Assembly: GCA_015067885.1 (NCBI GenBank)
Contig: SVLO01000005.1
Coordinates: forward strand, 51,192-115,191
Origin: Oscillospiraceae bacterium
Lineage (GTDB): Bacteria; Bacillota; Clostridia; Oscillospirales; Oscillospiraceae
DNA length: 64,000 nucleotides
Reading direction: 5' to 3'
Shown here in pieces: positions 26,617 to 38,446 of this stretch (positions are counted from its first letter, which is position 1; each line of letters begins with the position of its first letter). The translations under genes and the position numbers were made by a program. The notes beneath the pieces are model-generated. The model was given only the letters and a program-made list of their open reading frames with translations. It made no database searches and was not told the DNA's origin.

Positions 26617-27978
26617 TTATACGATCGCGGCCAGTGCCTGGCGGATATTATCTACGCGAATCAGTTCCAGCCCTTCCGGCACGATCAGCTTACCGCTGCT
26701 GCGGCTGGGTACGATACATTTTGTAAATCCTAACCGGCGAACCTCACTCAAACGCTGGCCAAGGCAGTTGACACTGCGCAACTCTCCGGTCAGACCCACT
26801 TCCCCAACAGCCACCAAATCGCCGGGTACCGGCTTGTCCCGGAAACTGGATGCCAGCGCGATCATCAGCGCCAGGTCCGCTGCAGGCTCATCCAAAGACA
26901 GGCCCCCAATTACATTTATGTAGGCGTCGCAATTACCTAACAGCAGACCGCCCCGCTTTTCCAGGACCGCCAGCACCAACATGGCCCGGTTGTAATCAAA
27001 TCCGTTGCTGGTACGCCTGGGATTACCAAAATTGCTTGGCACTACAAGGGCCTGTACCTCGGCCAGTACGGGGCGCGCGCCTTCCATCACACAGGTAACA
27101 CAACTGCCGGGCGCATTGACGGGACGGCCTTCCAATAATGCCTCTGAGGGATTTGGAACCTCGATCAATCCTCCGTCCTGCATCTCAAATACGCCAATCT
27201 CATTGGTGGCACCAAAGCGGTTTTTTGCCGCACGCAGAATACGGTAGGACATCTGCTGTTCACCCTCGAAGTACAGCACGCAGTCCACCATGTGTTCCAG
27301 TACCTTGGGGCCTGCAATGGACCCCTCTTTGTTGATGTGGCCGATCACAAAAACCGTCAGGCCCTCCCCTTTTGCAAGCTGCATCAGGGTCATAGTACAT
27401 TCCTTTACCTGTCCGACACTGCCGGGTGACGTAGTCTGCTCTCCGCTGTACAGGGTTTGAATTGAGTCTACGATCAGCACATCAGGCTGCAACTGGTGTA
27501 CAGCCTCCTGTACGCGGTCAAGATCGGTTTCCGCCAGCAAATAGAGATTGTCCCCGCTGACATTCAATCGCTCAGCCCGCAGTTTGATTTGTCGTGCGGA
27601 TTCCTCCCCCGAAACATACAAAATTTTGCACGTCTTGCACATTTGCTGACAAATTTGCAGCATCAGCGTGGATTTTCCTATACCGGGCGCACCGCCCAAC
27701 AGTACAAGGGAACCCTTGACCGCACCGCCACCCAAAACACGGTCCAACTCGCTCATACCGGTGGCAAAACGCAGCTCATCACCGCTTTCCACCTCGGTCA
27801 TCTTAAGCGGAACCGCTTGGAGCGCAAGATTTATAGATGTTTTTGTGCCGGCGGAACGTTTTGGCATGACAGGCTGCTCAACAACCGTATTCCATTCCCC
27901 ACAACCGGGACATTTTCCCTGCCATTTTGGCATCTCCTGTCCGCATTGGGTGCAGTAAAAGAGTGTTTTTACTTTCAA
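26617..27978 (-). CDS. radA: DNA repair protein RadA (Sms)
   Basis: A 453-residue recombination ATPase that promotes branch migration. It has an N-terminal four-Cys zinc finger (CTQCGQEMPKWQGKCPGC), Walker A GGAPGIGKST, the RadA-specific KNRFG motif (AAKNRFGATNEIG), and a C-terminal Lon-like domain. The start is a TTG at 27978 with AGAGGG 7 bases upstream. It is followed by the recombinase gene after a 241-base gap. Confidence 0.96.
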   Translation of the reverse strand: MKVKTLFYCTQCGQEMPKWQGKCPGCGEWNTVVEQPVMPKRSAGTKTSINLALQAVPLKMTEVESGDELRFATGMSELDRVLGGGAVKGSLVLLGGAPGIGKSTLMLQICQQMCKTCKILYVSGEESARQIKLRAERLNVSGDNLYLLAETDLDRVQEAVHQLQPDVLIVDSIQTLYSGEQTTSPGSVGQVKECTMTLMQLAKGEGLTVFVIGHINKEGSIAGPKVLEHMVDCVLYFEGEQQMSYRILRAAKNRFGATNEIGVFEMQDGGLIEVPNPSEALLEGRPVNAPGSCVTCVMEGARPVLAEVQALVVPSNFGNPRRTSNGFDYNRAMLVLAVLEKRGGLLLGNCDAYINVIGGLSLDEPAADLALMIALASSFRDKPVPGDLVAVGEVGLTGELRSVNCLGQRLSEVRRLGFTKCIVPSRSSGKLIVPEGLELIRVDNIRQALAAIV

Positions 27979-27997
27979 TTTATTCCCTCTTCTCTGT

Positions 27998-28711
27998 TTA
28001 TGACTGAAAGTTACCGCTGTAGCGCAACCAACAACCGGACATTGCTGCTGCCAGTTTTGTTTGGTAGCCGGGTTCCCGCAAGCGTTGTTCCTCTGCCGGA
28101 TTGGTCAGAAAACCACATTCCACAAGCACGGCGGGACATGCCACATGGTTCAGCAGATACACAGTTTTGCTGATCGGGGCCATCTGTCGGGTATTTGACG
28201 GATCCGCAGCCGCGCGCAACGCCTCCTGCATGGCATCTGCCAATGACTGCGAGCCATCCGTCGGCGCAAAAAACACCTGTGCGCCACTGTACTTCCCGCT
28301 GGGAAAACTGTTTTGGTGGATGGAAAGCAGCACCGCGTTCTCCTGCTGTGATACCAGTTCAACACGGTTGCGCAGGTCGGAGTTCTTTTTCTCGCGCAGG
28401 GTACTTGCCTGCGAATCGTGCAGGGACACATCCTGCTGACGCACCATGCAGGATGGCGCGCCAAACAACCCCAATACAAGGTCCACTCGTTGGGCGATCG
28501 CCAAATTCAAGTGGCTTTCCAGCGTACCGGTCAGAGAAATAGCGCCCCCATCTTCTCCCCCATGTCCGGCATCAATAATCAAGGTAGGGCGAGTAAACGC
28601 AACACCGGAAAAAGCCGGGTAACCATCCGGAAAACACAGGTAAAAGGCGATTATTCCGGGAAGTACCATAACCAACGCAATAAAAGCGATTTGTTTCAAC
28701 CATGCCATCAT
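27998..28711 (-). CDS. cwlD: N-acetylmuramoyl-L-alanine amidase, CwlD-like
   Basis: A 237-residue amidase_3 enzyme. An N-terminal signal anchor (FIALVMVLPGIIAFYL) is followed by the zinc motifs DAGHGGEDGG, a histidine in LSIHQNSF, and the catalytic glutamate in LVECGFLTN. Size and arrangement fit CwlD, the mother-cell amidase that prepares muramic lactam in the spore cortex. It lies 20 bases before radA on the same strand and opposite the cotJ operon, which supports a sporulation role. Two adjacent ATG codons are possible starts. Confidence 0.85.
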   Translation of the reverse strand: MMAWLKQIAFIALVMVLPGIIAFYLCFPDGYPAFSGVAFTRPTLIIDAGHGGEDGGAISLTGTLESHLNLAIAQRVDLVLGLFGAPSCMVRQQDVSLHDSQASTLREKKNSDLRNRVELVSQQENAVLLSIHQNSFPSGKYSGAQVFFAPTDGSQSLADAMQEALRAAADPSNTRQMAPISKTVYLLNHVACPAVLVECGFLTNPAEEQRLREPGYQTKLAAAMSGCWLRYSGNFQS

Positions 28712-28942
28712 AACCCCTCCCCCTCCAACTTATGAGTTGAGGAATGCGGTTATACGGGGGAGTAAATGTTATATTTATTTTACCATAAGTTTTCCCGGAA
28801 TAAAAGTGATTTACATGAAATTACATAATAGCCCATTCCCTTTACGCTGCAAGCAAATCGGTTTCACCCATCGTGCAATTGTGACATAGGATGACATGGG
28901 GAGCAACACTTCCCCGCAAATTATCAAGGAGGAATCTGGTTT
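28712..28942. other. Intergenic region between cwlD and cotJ (divergent)
   Basis: Divergent promoter region of two sporulation units. A loose match to a mother-cell promoter precedes cotJ: CACC near 28865-28868 and CATAGGAT at 28885-28892, spaced about 17 bases. It is not a good match to the sigma-E or sigma-K consensus. No clear sigma-A promoter is seen for either gene. Confidence 0.35.
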
Positions 28943-29395
28943 ATGGAAAACGGCAGCACTACCCGCTGTAGTGACAAAAGCGGTACTCTGCCCTCCTGCG
29001 CACCTCTGGCAACCGGGTATGTTCCCTTCCAGCAGAAAACCCCCCAGCGCTACGATCAATGCGATGCCCTGAGCAACGGCACGTTATTTCCCGGGCTGAA
29101 CCTGCCCTTCCACCTGGCAGTTCCCGGCAGCAAACTGCCCGCGGGCAACCGTGCGGACCTGCAGGCCCTTTGTTTCGTGGTAGCGGAGCTGGGACTCTAT
29201 TTGGATACCCACCCCGATGATGCTGAGGCCTTCGCCCTGTTCAAGCAGTTTGCGCAGATGGCCAAGGATGCCAAGGCGGCAGTGGAAAAGGACAACGGTC
29301 CCCTGATGCAGAAGAATACGGCGAACTTTGACTCGTATCACAGCTGGCTCAAGGATCCCTGGCCCTGGAACTATGAAGAAAACGAGGTGAAGTGA
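28943..29395 (+). CDS. Fused spore coat protein CotJA-CotJB
   Basis: A 150-residue protein that joins two normally separate spore coat proteins. Residues 1-56 match CotJA (LATGYVPFQQ and GTLFPGLNLPF). After a linker of about 13 residues, residues 70-145 match CotJB (VVAELGLYLDTHPDDAEAF and WLKDPWPWNYE). The reading frame is continuous and the ribosome site AAGGAGG precedes the only ATG. cotJC follows 3 bases after the stop. In B. subtilis the three genes form one mother-cell operon. The fusion is the unusual point. Confidence 0.88.
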   Translation: MENGSTTRCSDKSGTLPSCAPLATGYVPFQQKTPQRYDQCDALSNGTLFPGLNLPFHLAVPGSKLPAGNRADLQALCFVVAELGLYLDTHPDDAEAFALFKQFAQMAKDAKAAVEKDNGPLMQKNTANFDSYHSWLKDPWPWNYEENEVK

Positions 29396-29398
29396 TCT

Positions 29399-30016
29399 AT
29401 GTTTATCTATGAAAAGAAACTGCAGTTCCCTGTTAAGATCGCAACACCCAACCCCAAGCTGGCAGCTTTCATCATCAGCCAGTACGGTGGCCCGGACGGC
29501 GAGCTGGGTGCCTCTATGCGTTATCTGTCCCAACGCTATGCCATGCCATACGCAGAGGCTAAGGGGCTGCTGACGGATATCGGTACGGAGGAGCTCGGGC
29601 ATCTTGAAATGGTTGCCGCCATCGTCCATCAGCTCACCCGCAATCTGACCGATGAGCAGGTCAAGGCCGACCCGGCCTTTGCCTCCTATTTTGTGGATCA
29701 TACCGCCGGGGTCTACCCCACCGCCGCCTCTGGCTTCCCCTGGACGGCAGCGTCCATGCAGTCCACCGGCGACGTCATCGCCGACCTGACCGAGGATATG
29801 GCCGCAGAACAAAAAGCCCGGAAGACCTACGACAACATCCTGCGTCTGTCCGATGATCCGGATGTAAACAACGTCATCCGTTTCCTGCGACAGCGGGAAA
29901 TCGTCCACTACCAGCGCTTCGGTGAGTGTCTGCGCATGGTACAGGAAAAGCAGGACCAAAAGAATGTCTACCTCTACAACCCCGCTTTTGATAAAAATCG
30001 CCCTGCCAAGGGTTGA
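29399..30016 (+). CDS. cotJC: Spore coat protein CotJC, manganese catalase family
   Basis: A 205-residue ferritin-like four-helix protein. It starts MFIYEKKLQFPVKI and carries di-metal ligands in TEELGHLEM and in QREIVHYQRFG. CotJC is a coat-associated manganese catalase-like protein; in C. difficile it is a component of the spore coat with catalase activity. It ends the cotJ operon and is followed by a bidirectional terminator. Confidence 0.93.
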   Translation: MFIYEKKLQFPVKIATPNPKLAAFIISQYGGPDGELGASMRYLSQRYAMPYAEAKGLLTDIGTEELGHLEMVAAIVHQLTRNLTDEQVKADPAFASYFVDHTAGVYPTAASGFPWTAASMQSTGDVIADLTEDMAAEQKARKTYDNILRLSDDPDVNNVIRFLRQREIVHYQRFGECLRMVQEKQDQKNVYLYNPAFDKNRPAKG

Positions 30017-30020
30017 GATA

Positions 30021-30055
30021 AAAAGAAGCGCAGCCGATTGGCTGCGCTTCTTATA
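30021..30055. terminator. Bidirectional terminator
   Basis: AAGAAGCGCAGCC (30023-30035) pairs with GGCTGCGCTTCTT (30040-30052) around GATT. It serves cotJC (+) and the converging glycerol-1-phosphate dehydrogenase gene (-). Confidence 0.88.
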
Positions 30056-30056
30056 T

Positions 30057-31370
30057 TTACAATCGGTCACTAAGCTCATCCAAAACACCCAGATCCCAGG
30101 CAAGACGGGACAGGACGTATTTGTCGCGGATATCTTTGGTTGCCTGAAAGGTCAGCTTGGCACAATGATGATCCACACCGATGCTATTCAAATGGCGGGA
30201 GATACCAATGGTATCCATCAGCTCACCCAGCTGGGTGGACGTAGGCAACTCTTGGTTCAAAATGGCAACGATATTCTGCCAGTTATCTGCGATTTTTGCA
30301 AACCGTGCGGGATGAGTAGCTTTGTTGTATTTCCCTTCTTTTACTTCCTGGGCGATCATAGTCTTTCCACTGTTGCCCAAAAAGCTGCGCAATTCATTGT
30401 TCCAGGTGTCTAGGTCAAAGGCGGCAACCGCTGCAAAGGCTTTTTCCTTGTCGGGTTTCATTTGCTTGATGGCCTCGTACAGCTCCACGGCTTTCTGCGT
30501 TGCCATGGCGCACTGGATGCCGTGCAGGTCCACCCGGGTACCGAATTCCAGCCCGCGCATATCCCAAACATGGCTGAAGTAATGTTCCACACCGGAGGCC
30601 GGACGGGACACCCCGGCATAGGCCATGGCCACGCCGCCAATGACAAGGCCTTCAAACACGGCCTCAATGGCCACCTCGTCCCGCTTCAGCAGACCACCGG
30701 CATTGTCCACGCACCGTTTCAAAGCGGAGCGAATAAGCTGCGCCACCCGCTCACAGTAGTACTCACCTGTGATCAGGTTGGCAATACGCCACTCGGCAAT
30801 CGAAACATACTTAGCCAACATATCACCCAAACCGGCTTTGAGCATTTGAAGCGGCGCGTTCTTCAAAATGTCGGTATCACCGATGATGACGTCGGCACAC
30901 CGGCTGGACAGCGAGACCTTCAAGCCATCCATCGACATGGAGGATGTGGCGGAGGCATAGCCGTCCATAGAGGGTGCCGTGGCGACAATTACGTACTTAT
31001 GCCCGGTGACGTTACTCAAAATCTTGCCGATGTCATTGATGACACCGGAGCCTGCGCCGATAATCAGGTCACAGCTTGGGTCGAAGTGCATGACCGCGGC
31101 GCCCACCGCCCGCTCATCAGGTTCAAGGCTTTCAGAGGGGAACACGTATTGAGAATGGGCAATGCCGCTGCGCTCAAGCAGTCGCGTTACCTGCTCCCCT
31201 GCCGCCTTGTAGGTATTACGATCGGCAAGAATAAAGGGGCGTTTCGCACCGTATTTTGCCACGAATTCCGGCAGGCGTGCCAGCACACCCTTGCCAATGG
31301 CCACGGCATCGATGGCAATGTCATGTTTCTTTCCACAGGTACATTTGGACGTTCCCAGATAGTTTTCCAT
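30057..31370 (-). CDS. sn-Glycerol-1-phosphate dehydrogenase (AraM/EgsA family)
   Basis: A 437-residue iron/zinc-dependent alcohol dehydrogenase-like protein. The NAD(P)-binding GAGSGVINDIGK segment, the metal ligands in AGLGDMLAKY, GVEHYFSHVWD and DLHGIQCAM, and the family N-terminus with CTCGKKHD identify it. It converts dihydroxyacetone phosphate to glycerol-1-phosphate. In archaea this makes lipid backbones; in B. subtilis the product is used for a heptaprenylglyceryl lipid. No PcrB-like prenyltransferase is in the window. It is last in the long minus-strand block and starts 11 bases after ligA. Confidence 0.9.
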   Translation of the reverse strand: MENYLGTSKCTCGKKHDIAIDAVAIGKGVLARLPEFVAKYGAKRPFILADRNTYKAAGEQVTRLLERSGIAHSQYVFPSESLEPDERAVGAAVMHFDPSCDLIIGAGSGVINDIGKILSNVTGHKYVIVATAPSMDGYASATSSMSMDGLKVSLSSRCADVIIGDTDILKNAPLQMLKAGLGDMLAKYVSIAEWRIANLITGEYYCERVAQLIRSALKRCVDNAGGLLKRDEVAIEAVFEGLVIGGVAMAYAGVSRPASGVEHYFSHVWDMRGLEFGTRVDLHGIQCAMATQKAVELYEAIKQMKPDKEKAFAAVAAFDLDTWNNELRSFLGNSGKTMIAQEVKEGKYNKATHPARFAKIADNWQNIVAILNQELPTSTQLGELMDTIGISRHLNSIGVDHHCAKLTFQATKDIRDKYVLSRLAWDLGVLDELSDRL

Positions 31371-31381
31371 TGTATCAATCC

Positions 31382-34047
<2,666 letters not shown>

Positions 34048-34086
34048 CCCTCCCTCTATGGGAGGATATGCGGCCCGGGACGAAAA

Positions 34087-35337
34087 TTAGTCCTGCTCCA
34101 TCAGCTCCTGCACGGCCAGCAGCACGCCGGCGCGGCCCGACTCATAGGTCAGACCACCCTGCAGATAGACAGTATATGGTTCCCGCATAGGGGCATCGGC
34201 AGACAGCTCGATAGAGGCGCCCTGTACAAAGGCACCGGCAGCCATGATGACCTGGCTGTCATAACCGGGCATATCCCACGGCTCTGGCGTTACGTAGGAG
34301 TCCACAGGGGCACCGAACTGGATGCCCTTGCAGAAGCGCTTAAGCGCCTCCGGCCGCTTCATGTGGATCATCTGAATGATGTCGTGGCGCTCTTCGGTGG
34401 ACTTGGGCAGCGCCTCGTACCCCAAAAGTTCCATGACGCCGGCGGCAAATACCGCCGTTTTCACCGCCTGAGCCACCGTGTGGGGAGCCAGGAACAACCC
34501 CTGATACAGCAGGCGGTTCTGTCCAAGCGTACAGCCGCACTCGCCGCCGATGCCCGGGGCGGTCAGGTGCATGGCGGCACCCTCCACCAAATCGCGGCGA
34601 CCGGCAATATAACCGCCGGTGGGGGCAATTCCGCCGCCGGGATTCTTGATCAGGGAGCCGACCACAAGGTCTGCGCCTACCTGGGCAGGCTCCAGCTCTT
34701 CCACAAACTCGCCGTAGCAGTTATCTACCAGGATACTGACGTTGGGATTGACCTCCTTAATGCAACGGCACATCTCACCGATTTCCGCCACGGAGAGAGA
34801 GGCCCGAGTGGCATAGCCCCGGGAACGCTGGATCAGCACCGCTTTGACCCGAGGGTCAGCCACGGCGCGTGTCATCCCCTCAAGGTCGGGGGCGTCGTTG
34901 ACCAAATCCACCTGTCGATACTCCACGCCGTAGTCCAGCAGGGAGCCGTGACCTTTGTTCACCACGCCGATGGCACCCAGCAAAGTATCATAGGGCGCCC
35001 CCACGGCAGAGACCAGCACGTCCCCCGCTTTCAGCGCGCCGAACAGGGCGCAGGTAATGGCGTGGGTGCCATTGACAAACTGGATGCGAACCAAAGCGGC
35101 CTCCGTACCGAAAATATCGGCGTAAATCTCGTCCAGCTTGTCCCGACCCAGGTCGTCATAGCCGTAGCCGCTGGTACCGGCAAAGAAGTTCTCCGCCACC
35201 CGGTGATTTTGAAAGGCCGCCAGTACCTTCTCCGTGTTGACACGTGCGATGGCGTCGATTCGATCAAATGGTTGGCGCAGATTTGCCTCCGCCTGCGCGC
35301 CGAGGGCGCGAACCTTGTCGCTTATCTGTAAAGCCAT
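34087..35337 (-). CDS. Methionine gamma-lyase-like PLP enzyme (YnbB / aluminium resistance family)
   Basis: A 416-residue fold-type I PLP enzyme. The PLP lysine is in GSLIKNPGGGIAPTGGYIAG, with the aspartate of the cofactor in ILVDNCYGEF. The family is annotated as methionine gamma-lyase or aluminium resistance protein and is widespread in Firmicutes; a firm substrate is not established. Its place directly after three M42 aminopeptidase genes suggests degradation of released amino acids, which is inference. It lies 29 bases after the last M42 gene. Confidence 0.85.
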   Translation of the reverse strand: MALQISDKVRALGAQAEANLRQPFDRIDAIARVNTEKVLAAFQNHRVAENFFAGTSGYGYDDLGRDKLDEIYADIFGTEAALVRIQFVNGTHAITCALFGALKAGDVLVSAVGAPYDTLLGAIGVVNKGHGSLLDYGVEYRQVDLVNDAPDLEGMTRAVADPRVKAVLIQRSRGYATRASLSVAEIGEMCRCIKEVNPNVSILVDNCYGEFVEELEPAQVGADLVVGSLIKNPGGGIAPTGGYIAGRRDLVEGAAMHLTAPGIGGECGCTLGQNRLLYQGLFLAPHTVAQAVKTAVFAAGVMELLGYEALPKSTEERHDIIQMIHMKRPEALKRFCKGIQFGAPVDSYVTPEPWDMPGYDSQVIMAAGAFVQGASIELSADAPMREPYTVYLQGGLTYESGRAGVLLAVQELMEQD

Positions 35338-35366
35338 AATACTGCTCAGTCCTATCTGTTTCTATA

Positions 35367-36368
35367 TTATGCAGGGGCCAGTTCCGTGTTTGCCAAAGCG
35401 GCAACTAAATCCGCGCAAGCCGCGGCATCGTTCAAATCCACCATTTCACACGGGGTATGAATATAGCGGCACGGCACGCTGATACCACCGGTGAGCACAC
35501 CGGCGCGGTTGACCAGCATCACACCGGCATCGGTACCACCGCCCCGCAGAACGTCCCGCTGGGCGGAAATGGCGTGCTTTTGGGCAACCTGTTCCAACAG
35601 GGCCACCAGTTCGGGGTGGCAGATCACGCTGGAGTCCATCACCTTGATAGCGGCCCCTTTGCCAAGCTTAGCAGTACCGTTGCATTCACTGCCCGGCACA
35701 TCGTCCACGCCGGTCACATCCACGGCGATACCGTAGGCCGGGTCAATGCCGTAAACGGCGGTCTTGGCGCCCCGCAGCCCCACCTCCTCCTGCACGGAGA
35801 AAACAAAATAACAATCGTTGGCGCAGGTATCAAGCTCAGCCAACGCTTTGAGCAAAACGGCGCAGGAAATACGGTTGTCCATGTAAGGAGATACCGCTTT
35901 ACAGCCATTGCAATAAGAGGGTGTATCGTATACTGCGGTATCCCCTATCCGGACCAGCTTTTGGGCCTCGCCCTCATCTTTGGCACCGATATCGATGTAG
36001 CACTCGTCCAGCTTCAGTTTGCCAAACTCCGCTTTTTCTTCCTTGGCAAACACGCCCCGCACGCCGTTTTTGAAGCGCACGGTAGTAAACGCGATCTCCT
36101 TGACATCCACACCGCCCAGCCGACCACAGCGGACAAAGCCCTCTTTGGTGATGTGGGTAGCAATCAGGCCGATGGAGTCCATGTGGGCAGAGAACATCAG
36201 TCTGGGGCCGCTGCCCTTTTTGCGGACGATGAGGTTACCCATGGTGTCACGGGTGATCTCGTCGGCATAGGGCGCAGCCAGTCTTTCGATAACGTCGGCC
36301 ACCTCACGCTCGTCCCCGGAGGGGCCGTGGGCGCCATTGATGGTATTGAGCAATTCAAACAGTTCCAT
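35367..36368 (-). CDS. M42 family aminopeptidase, third of three
   Basis: A 333-residue di-metal peptidase of the glutamyl aminopeptidase/endoglucanase M (FrvX) family. Metal and catalytic motifs: SAHMDSIGLI, MDNRISCAVL, VQEEVGLRGA, VDVTGVDD and RYIHTPCEMVD. These enzymes form large tetrahedral dodecamers that trim peptides. The start is an ATG only one base from the stop of the upstream paralogue, so the genes are coupled. All metal ligands look intact, so this is not a decayed copy. Confidence 0.9.
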   Translation of the reverse strand: MELFELLNTINGAHGPSGDEREVADVIERLAAPYADEITRDTMGNLIVRKKGSGPRLMFSAHMDSIGLIATHITKEGFVRCGRLGGVDVKEIAFTTVRFKNGVRGVFAKEEKAEFGKLKLDECYIDIGAKDEGEAQKLVRIGDTAVYDTPSYCNGCKAVSPYMDNRISCAVLLKALAELDTCANDCYFVFSVQEEVGLRGAKTAVYGIDPAYGIAVDVTGVDDVPGSECNGTAKLGKGAAIKVMDSSVICHPELVALLEQVAQKHAISAQRDVLRGGGTDAGVMLVNRAGVLTGGISVPCRYIHTPCEMVDLNDAAACADLVAALANTELAPA

Positions 36369-37406
36369 TTATTTGCCCTCCTTCACACTTTGGGCTATCG
36401 CATCGATAAACAGCCGACTCAGGCGCAGTATGTGGTCAAAGTCACGTATACTGCCAACGCCCGCCGGTGCGTGCAGATAACGCACGGCGGCGGCCAAACC
36501 CGCCACCCGCACACCGGTTTTGGTGCGCTGGACGGCCCGGGCATCGGTGCCGCCGGCAATGTAATGCTTCATCTGCCAGGGAATTTCATTGCGCTCGGCG
36601 GTATCCCGCAGCAGCTCAAACAACCCGCGGTCATAGATGGTACCGCCATCCATGTAGGAGATCACCGGACCGTCGCCGGGGATGCAGACCCGCTGATGCT
36701 CCGCACTGGAAGGCAGATCTGCCGCCGTGGTGGTCTCCAGCACCAGCGCGATCTCCGGCGTTACCGAGAAGGCCGCGCCGAAGGCACCCCGGGTGCCAAT
36801 CTCCTCCTGCACAGTAAAGGCGAAGGTCACGTCCATAGGCAGCTCCTGCCGCAGCAGGGCCAGCATCACAGCGCACCCCAGGCGGTCGTCAATGGCGCGG
36901 CCCTTGAACATCCCGTCGCCAAATTCTATACAATCGCTGTCAAACACCGCGTAATCGCCCAAATCTACCAGTTTTTCGGCACTTTCCTTATCCTTTGCGC
37001 CGATGTCGATATACAGGCTTTCCGCCTTGGGAACGGAGGTTTCCTCCTCCCGGCTCACCAAGTGATATGCCTTGATGCCAATGACGCCGGGGATGGCTTT
37101 CTCGCCCACCAGCACGCGCTTTCCGATGACCACTCTGCGGTCCACGCCGCCCAAAAAGGCAAATTTGAGGTAGCCATCCTCTGTGATGGAACGGATGATC
37201 AGTCCCACCTCGTCCACGTGGGCGCACAGCATCAGCTTACCGGGCGCGGACAGGGTACCTTTCTTCTCCACGATCAGGTTGCCCATGGCATCCACCCGCA
37301 TACTGTGGGCGTGGGGTGCGGCCTGTGTGGCGATATAGTCCCGAACCGCATCCTCCCAGCCGGATGGCCCGGGCAGGGTACATAGGGTCTTCAGCTCGTT
37401 CAACAT
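36369..37406 (-). CDS. M42 family aminopeptidase, second of three
   Basis: A 345-residue paralogue. Motifs: CAHVDEVGLI, IDDRLGCAVM and VQEEIGTRGA are normal, but the later part differs: the metal-aspartate region reads LVLETTTAADLPS instead of VDVT, and the final histidine segment is RYLHAPAGVGS rather than the usual HTP. It may prefer another substrate. The ATG at 37406 has AAGGAGGG at the right distance; the GTG at 37412 abuts it. It overlaps the first M42 gene by 7 bases. Confidence 0.88.
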   Translation of the reverse strand: MLNELKTLCTLPGPSGWEDAVRDYIATQAAPHAHSMRVDAMGNLIVEKKGTLSAPGKLMLCAHVDEVGLIIRSITEDGYLKFAFLGGVDRRVVIGKRVLVGEKAIPGVIGIKAYHLVSREEETSVPKAESLYIDIGAKDKESAEKLVDLGDYAVFDSDCIEFGDGMFKGRAIDDRLGCAVMLALLRQELPMDVTFAFTVQEEIGTRGAFGAAFSVTPEIALVLETTTAADLPSSAEHQRVCIPGDGPVISYMDGGTIYDRGLFELLRDTAERNEIPWQMKHYIAGGTDARAVQRTKTGVRVAGLAAAVRYLHAPAGVGSIRDFDHILRLSRLFIDAIAQSVKEGK

Positions 37407-38431
37407 ACGCACCCCTCCTTTCCCGGGTCGGCCACAAAGGCCGCAAGCAGCCGGGCAACGGACTCCATATCGGCGGCGCTGACCACCTCGATCGGTGTGT
37501 GCATATACTTCAGCGGCAGGGACACTACTGCAGTTGCCACACCTTCCCGGCTGATTTGCATGGGCCAGGCGTTGGTACCGGAGTGACCCTCCATCACCTC
37601 ACGCTGATAGTCGATTTGTTCGCACTCGGCCAGTTGGCACAGGCGTCGGCTCATCCACCGGGTCATGTTGGGGCCAATGCCAATGGCAGGGCCACCACCC
37701 AGTTTGAACGTTTTATCCTTTGGGCCATCCGGTGTTTCGCCGTGGGTAACATCCACCGCAATACACATTTGGGGCGTGATTTGCCAAACGGCCGCGGCGG
37801 CACCGGCGGCGCTGACCTCCTCCCGAGTGCTGAACAGCACGTAGAGGTCCACGTCCAACTCCTTGCCCTCCAGCAGTTCCAGCGCGCGCAGAATGGTCAC
37901 CATGCACGCCCGGTCATCCAAAGCCTTACCGCAAAACTGCGTTTCACCCAACCCGGTGCAACCGCCCCGGAAGGTACCGGGGGTACCAACAGGAACACGC
38001 ACCTCGTCCCCTTTATAACCGATGTCGATGAACAGGTCACGGATGGGGATGGACTTGTCCATCTCCTCCCTGCTTGGCAGGTGGGGCGGCATACAAGTAA
38101 CGATACCGTAGGTGGGCGGGTCGGTCAGCAGGGTGACCTCCCGGTCACAGAGCATCCGTGGGTCCACGCCGCCAATGGTGCGAAAACGCAGAAAGCCCTC
38201 CTCCTGCCCCGTGACCAGCAGGCCGATCTCATCCAGATGAGCGTCCAGCAGCAGCCGGAGGGCATTCTCCTTCCCACAGCGGCGCACACCTACCACACTG
38301 CCCAGACGAGTGGTGTAGACCTCATCCACCATGGGTTTCAGCAGCGTTTGCGCCAGCTCTGCCACCGGCCCCTCGAAACCGGAGGGTCCGCAGGCGGCGC
38401 ACAGTTGTTCCAATGTCGTTTGAATATCCAA
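37400..38431 (-). CDS. M42 family aminopeptidase, first of three
   Basis: A 343-residue paralogue. Motifs: DAHLDEIGLL, LDDRACMVTI, STREEVSAAGA, VDVTHGETPDG and KYMHTPIEVVS. The usual glutamine before the catalytic glutamate pair is replaced by arginine (TREEVSAAG). The start is a TTG with GAGAGGG about 11 bases upstream. It follows murD by 15 bases and overlaps the second M42 gene. Confidence 0.88.
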   Translation of the reverse strand: MDIQTTLEQLCAACGPSGFEGPVAELAQTLLKPMVDEVYTTRLGSVVGVRRCGKENALRLLLDAHLDEIGLLVTGQEEGFLRFRTIGGVDPRMLCDREVTLLTDPPTYGIVTCMPPHLPSREEMDKSIPIRDLFIDIGYKGDEVRVPVGTPGTFRGGCTGLGETQFCGKALDDRACMVTILRALELLEGKELDVDLYVLFSTREEVSAAGAAAAVWQITPQMCIAVDVTHGETPDGPKDKTFKLGGGPAIGIGPNMTRWMSRRLCQLAECEQIDYQREVMEGHSGTNAWPMQISREGVATAVVSLPLKYMHTPIEVVSAADMESVARLLAAFVADPGKEGCVC

Positions 38432-38446
38432 AATCAGGACACCCTC

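Noticed and set aside
35457..37385. A 642-codon open frame on the plus strand
   Set aside because: It is antisense to two M42 genes with intact catalytic motifs, and has no family resemblance.
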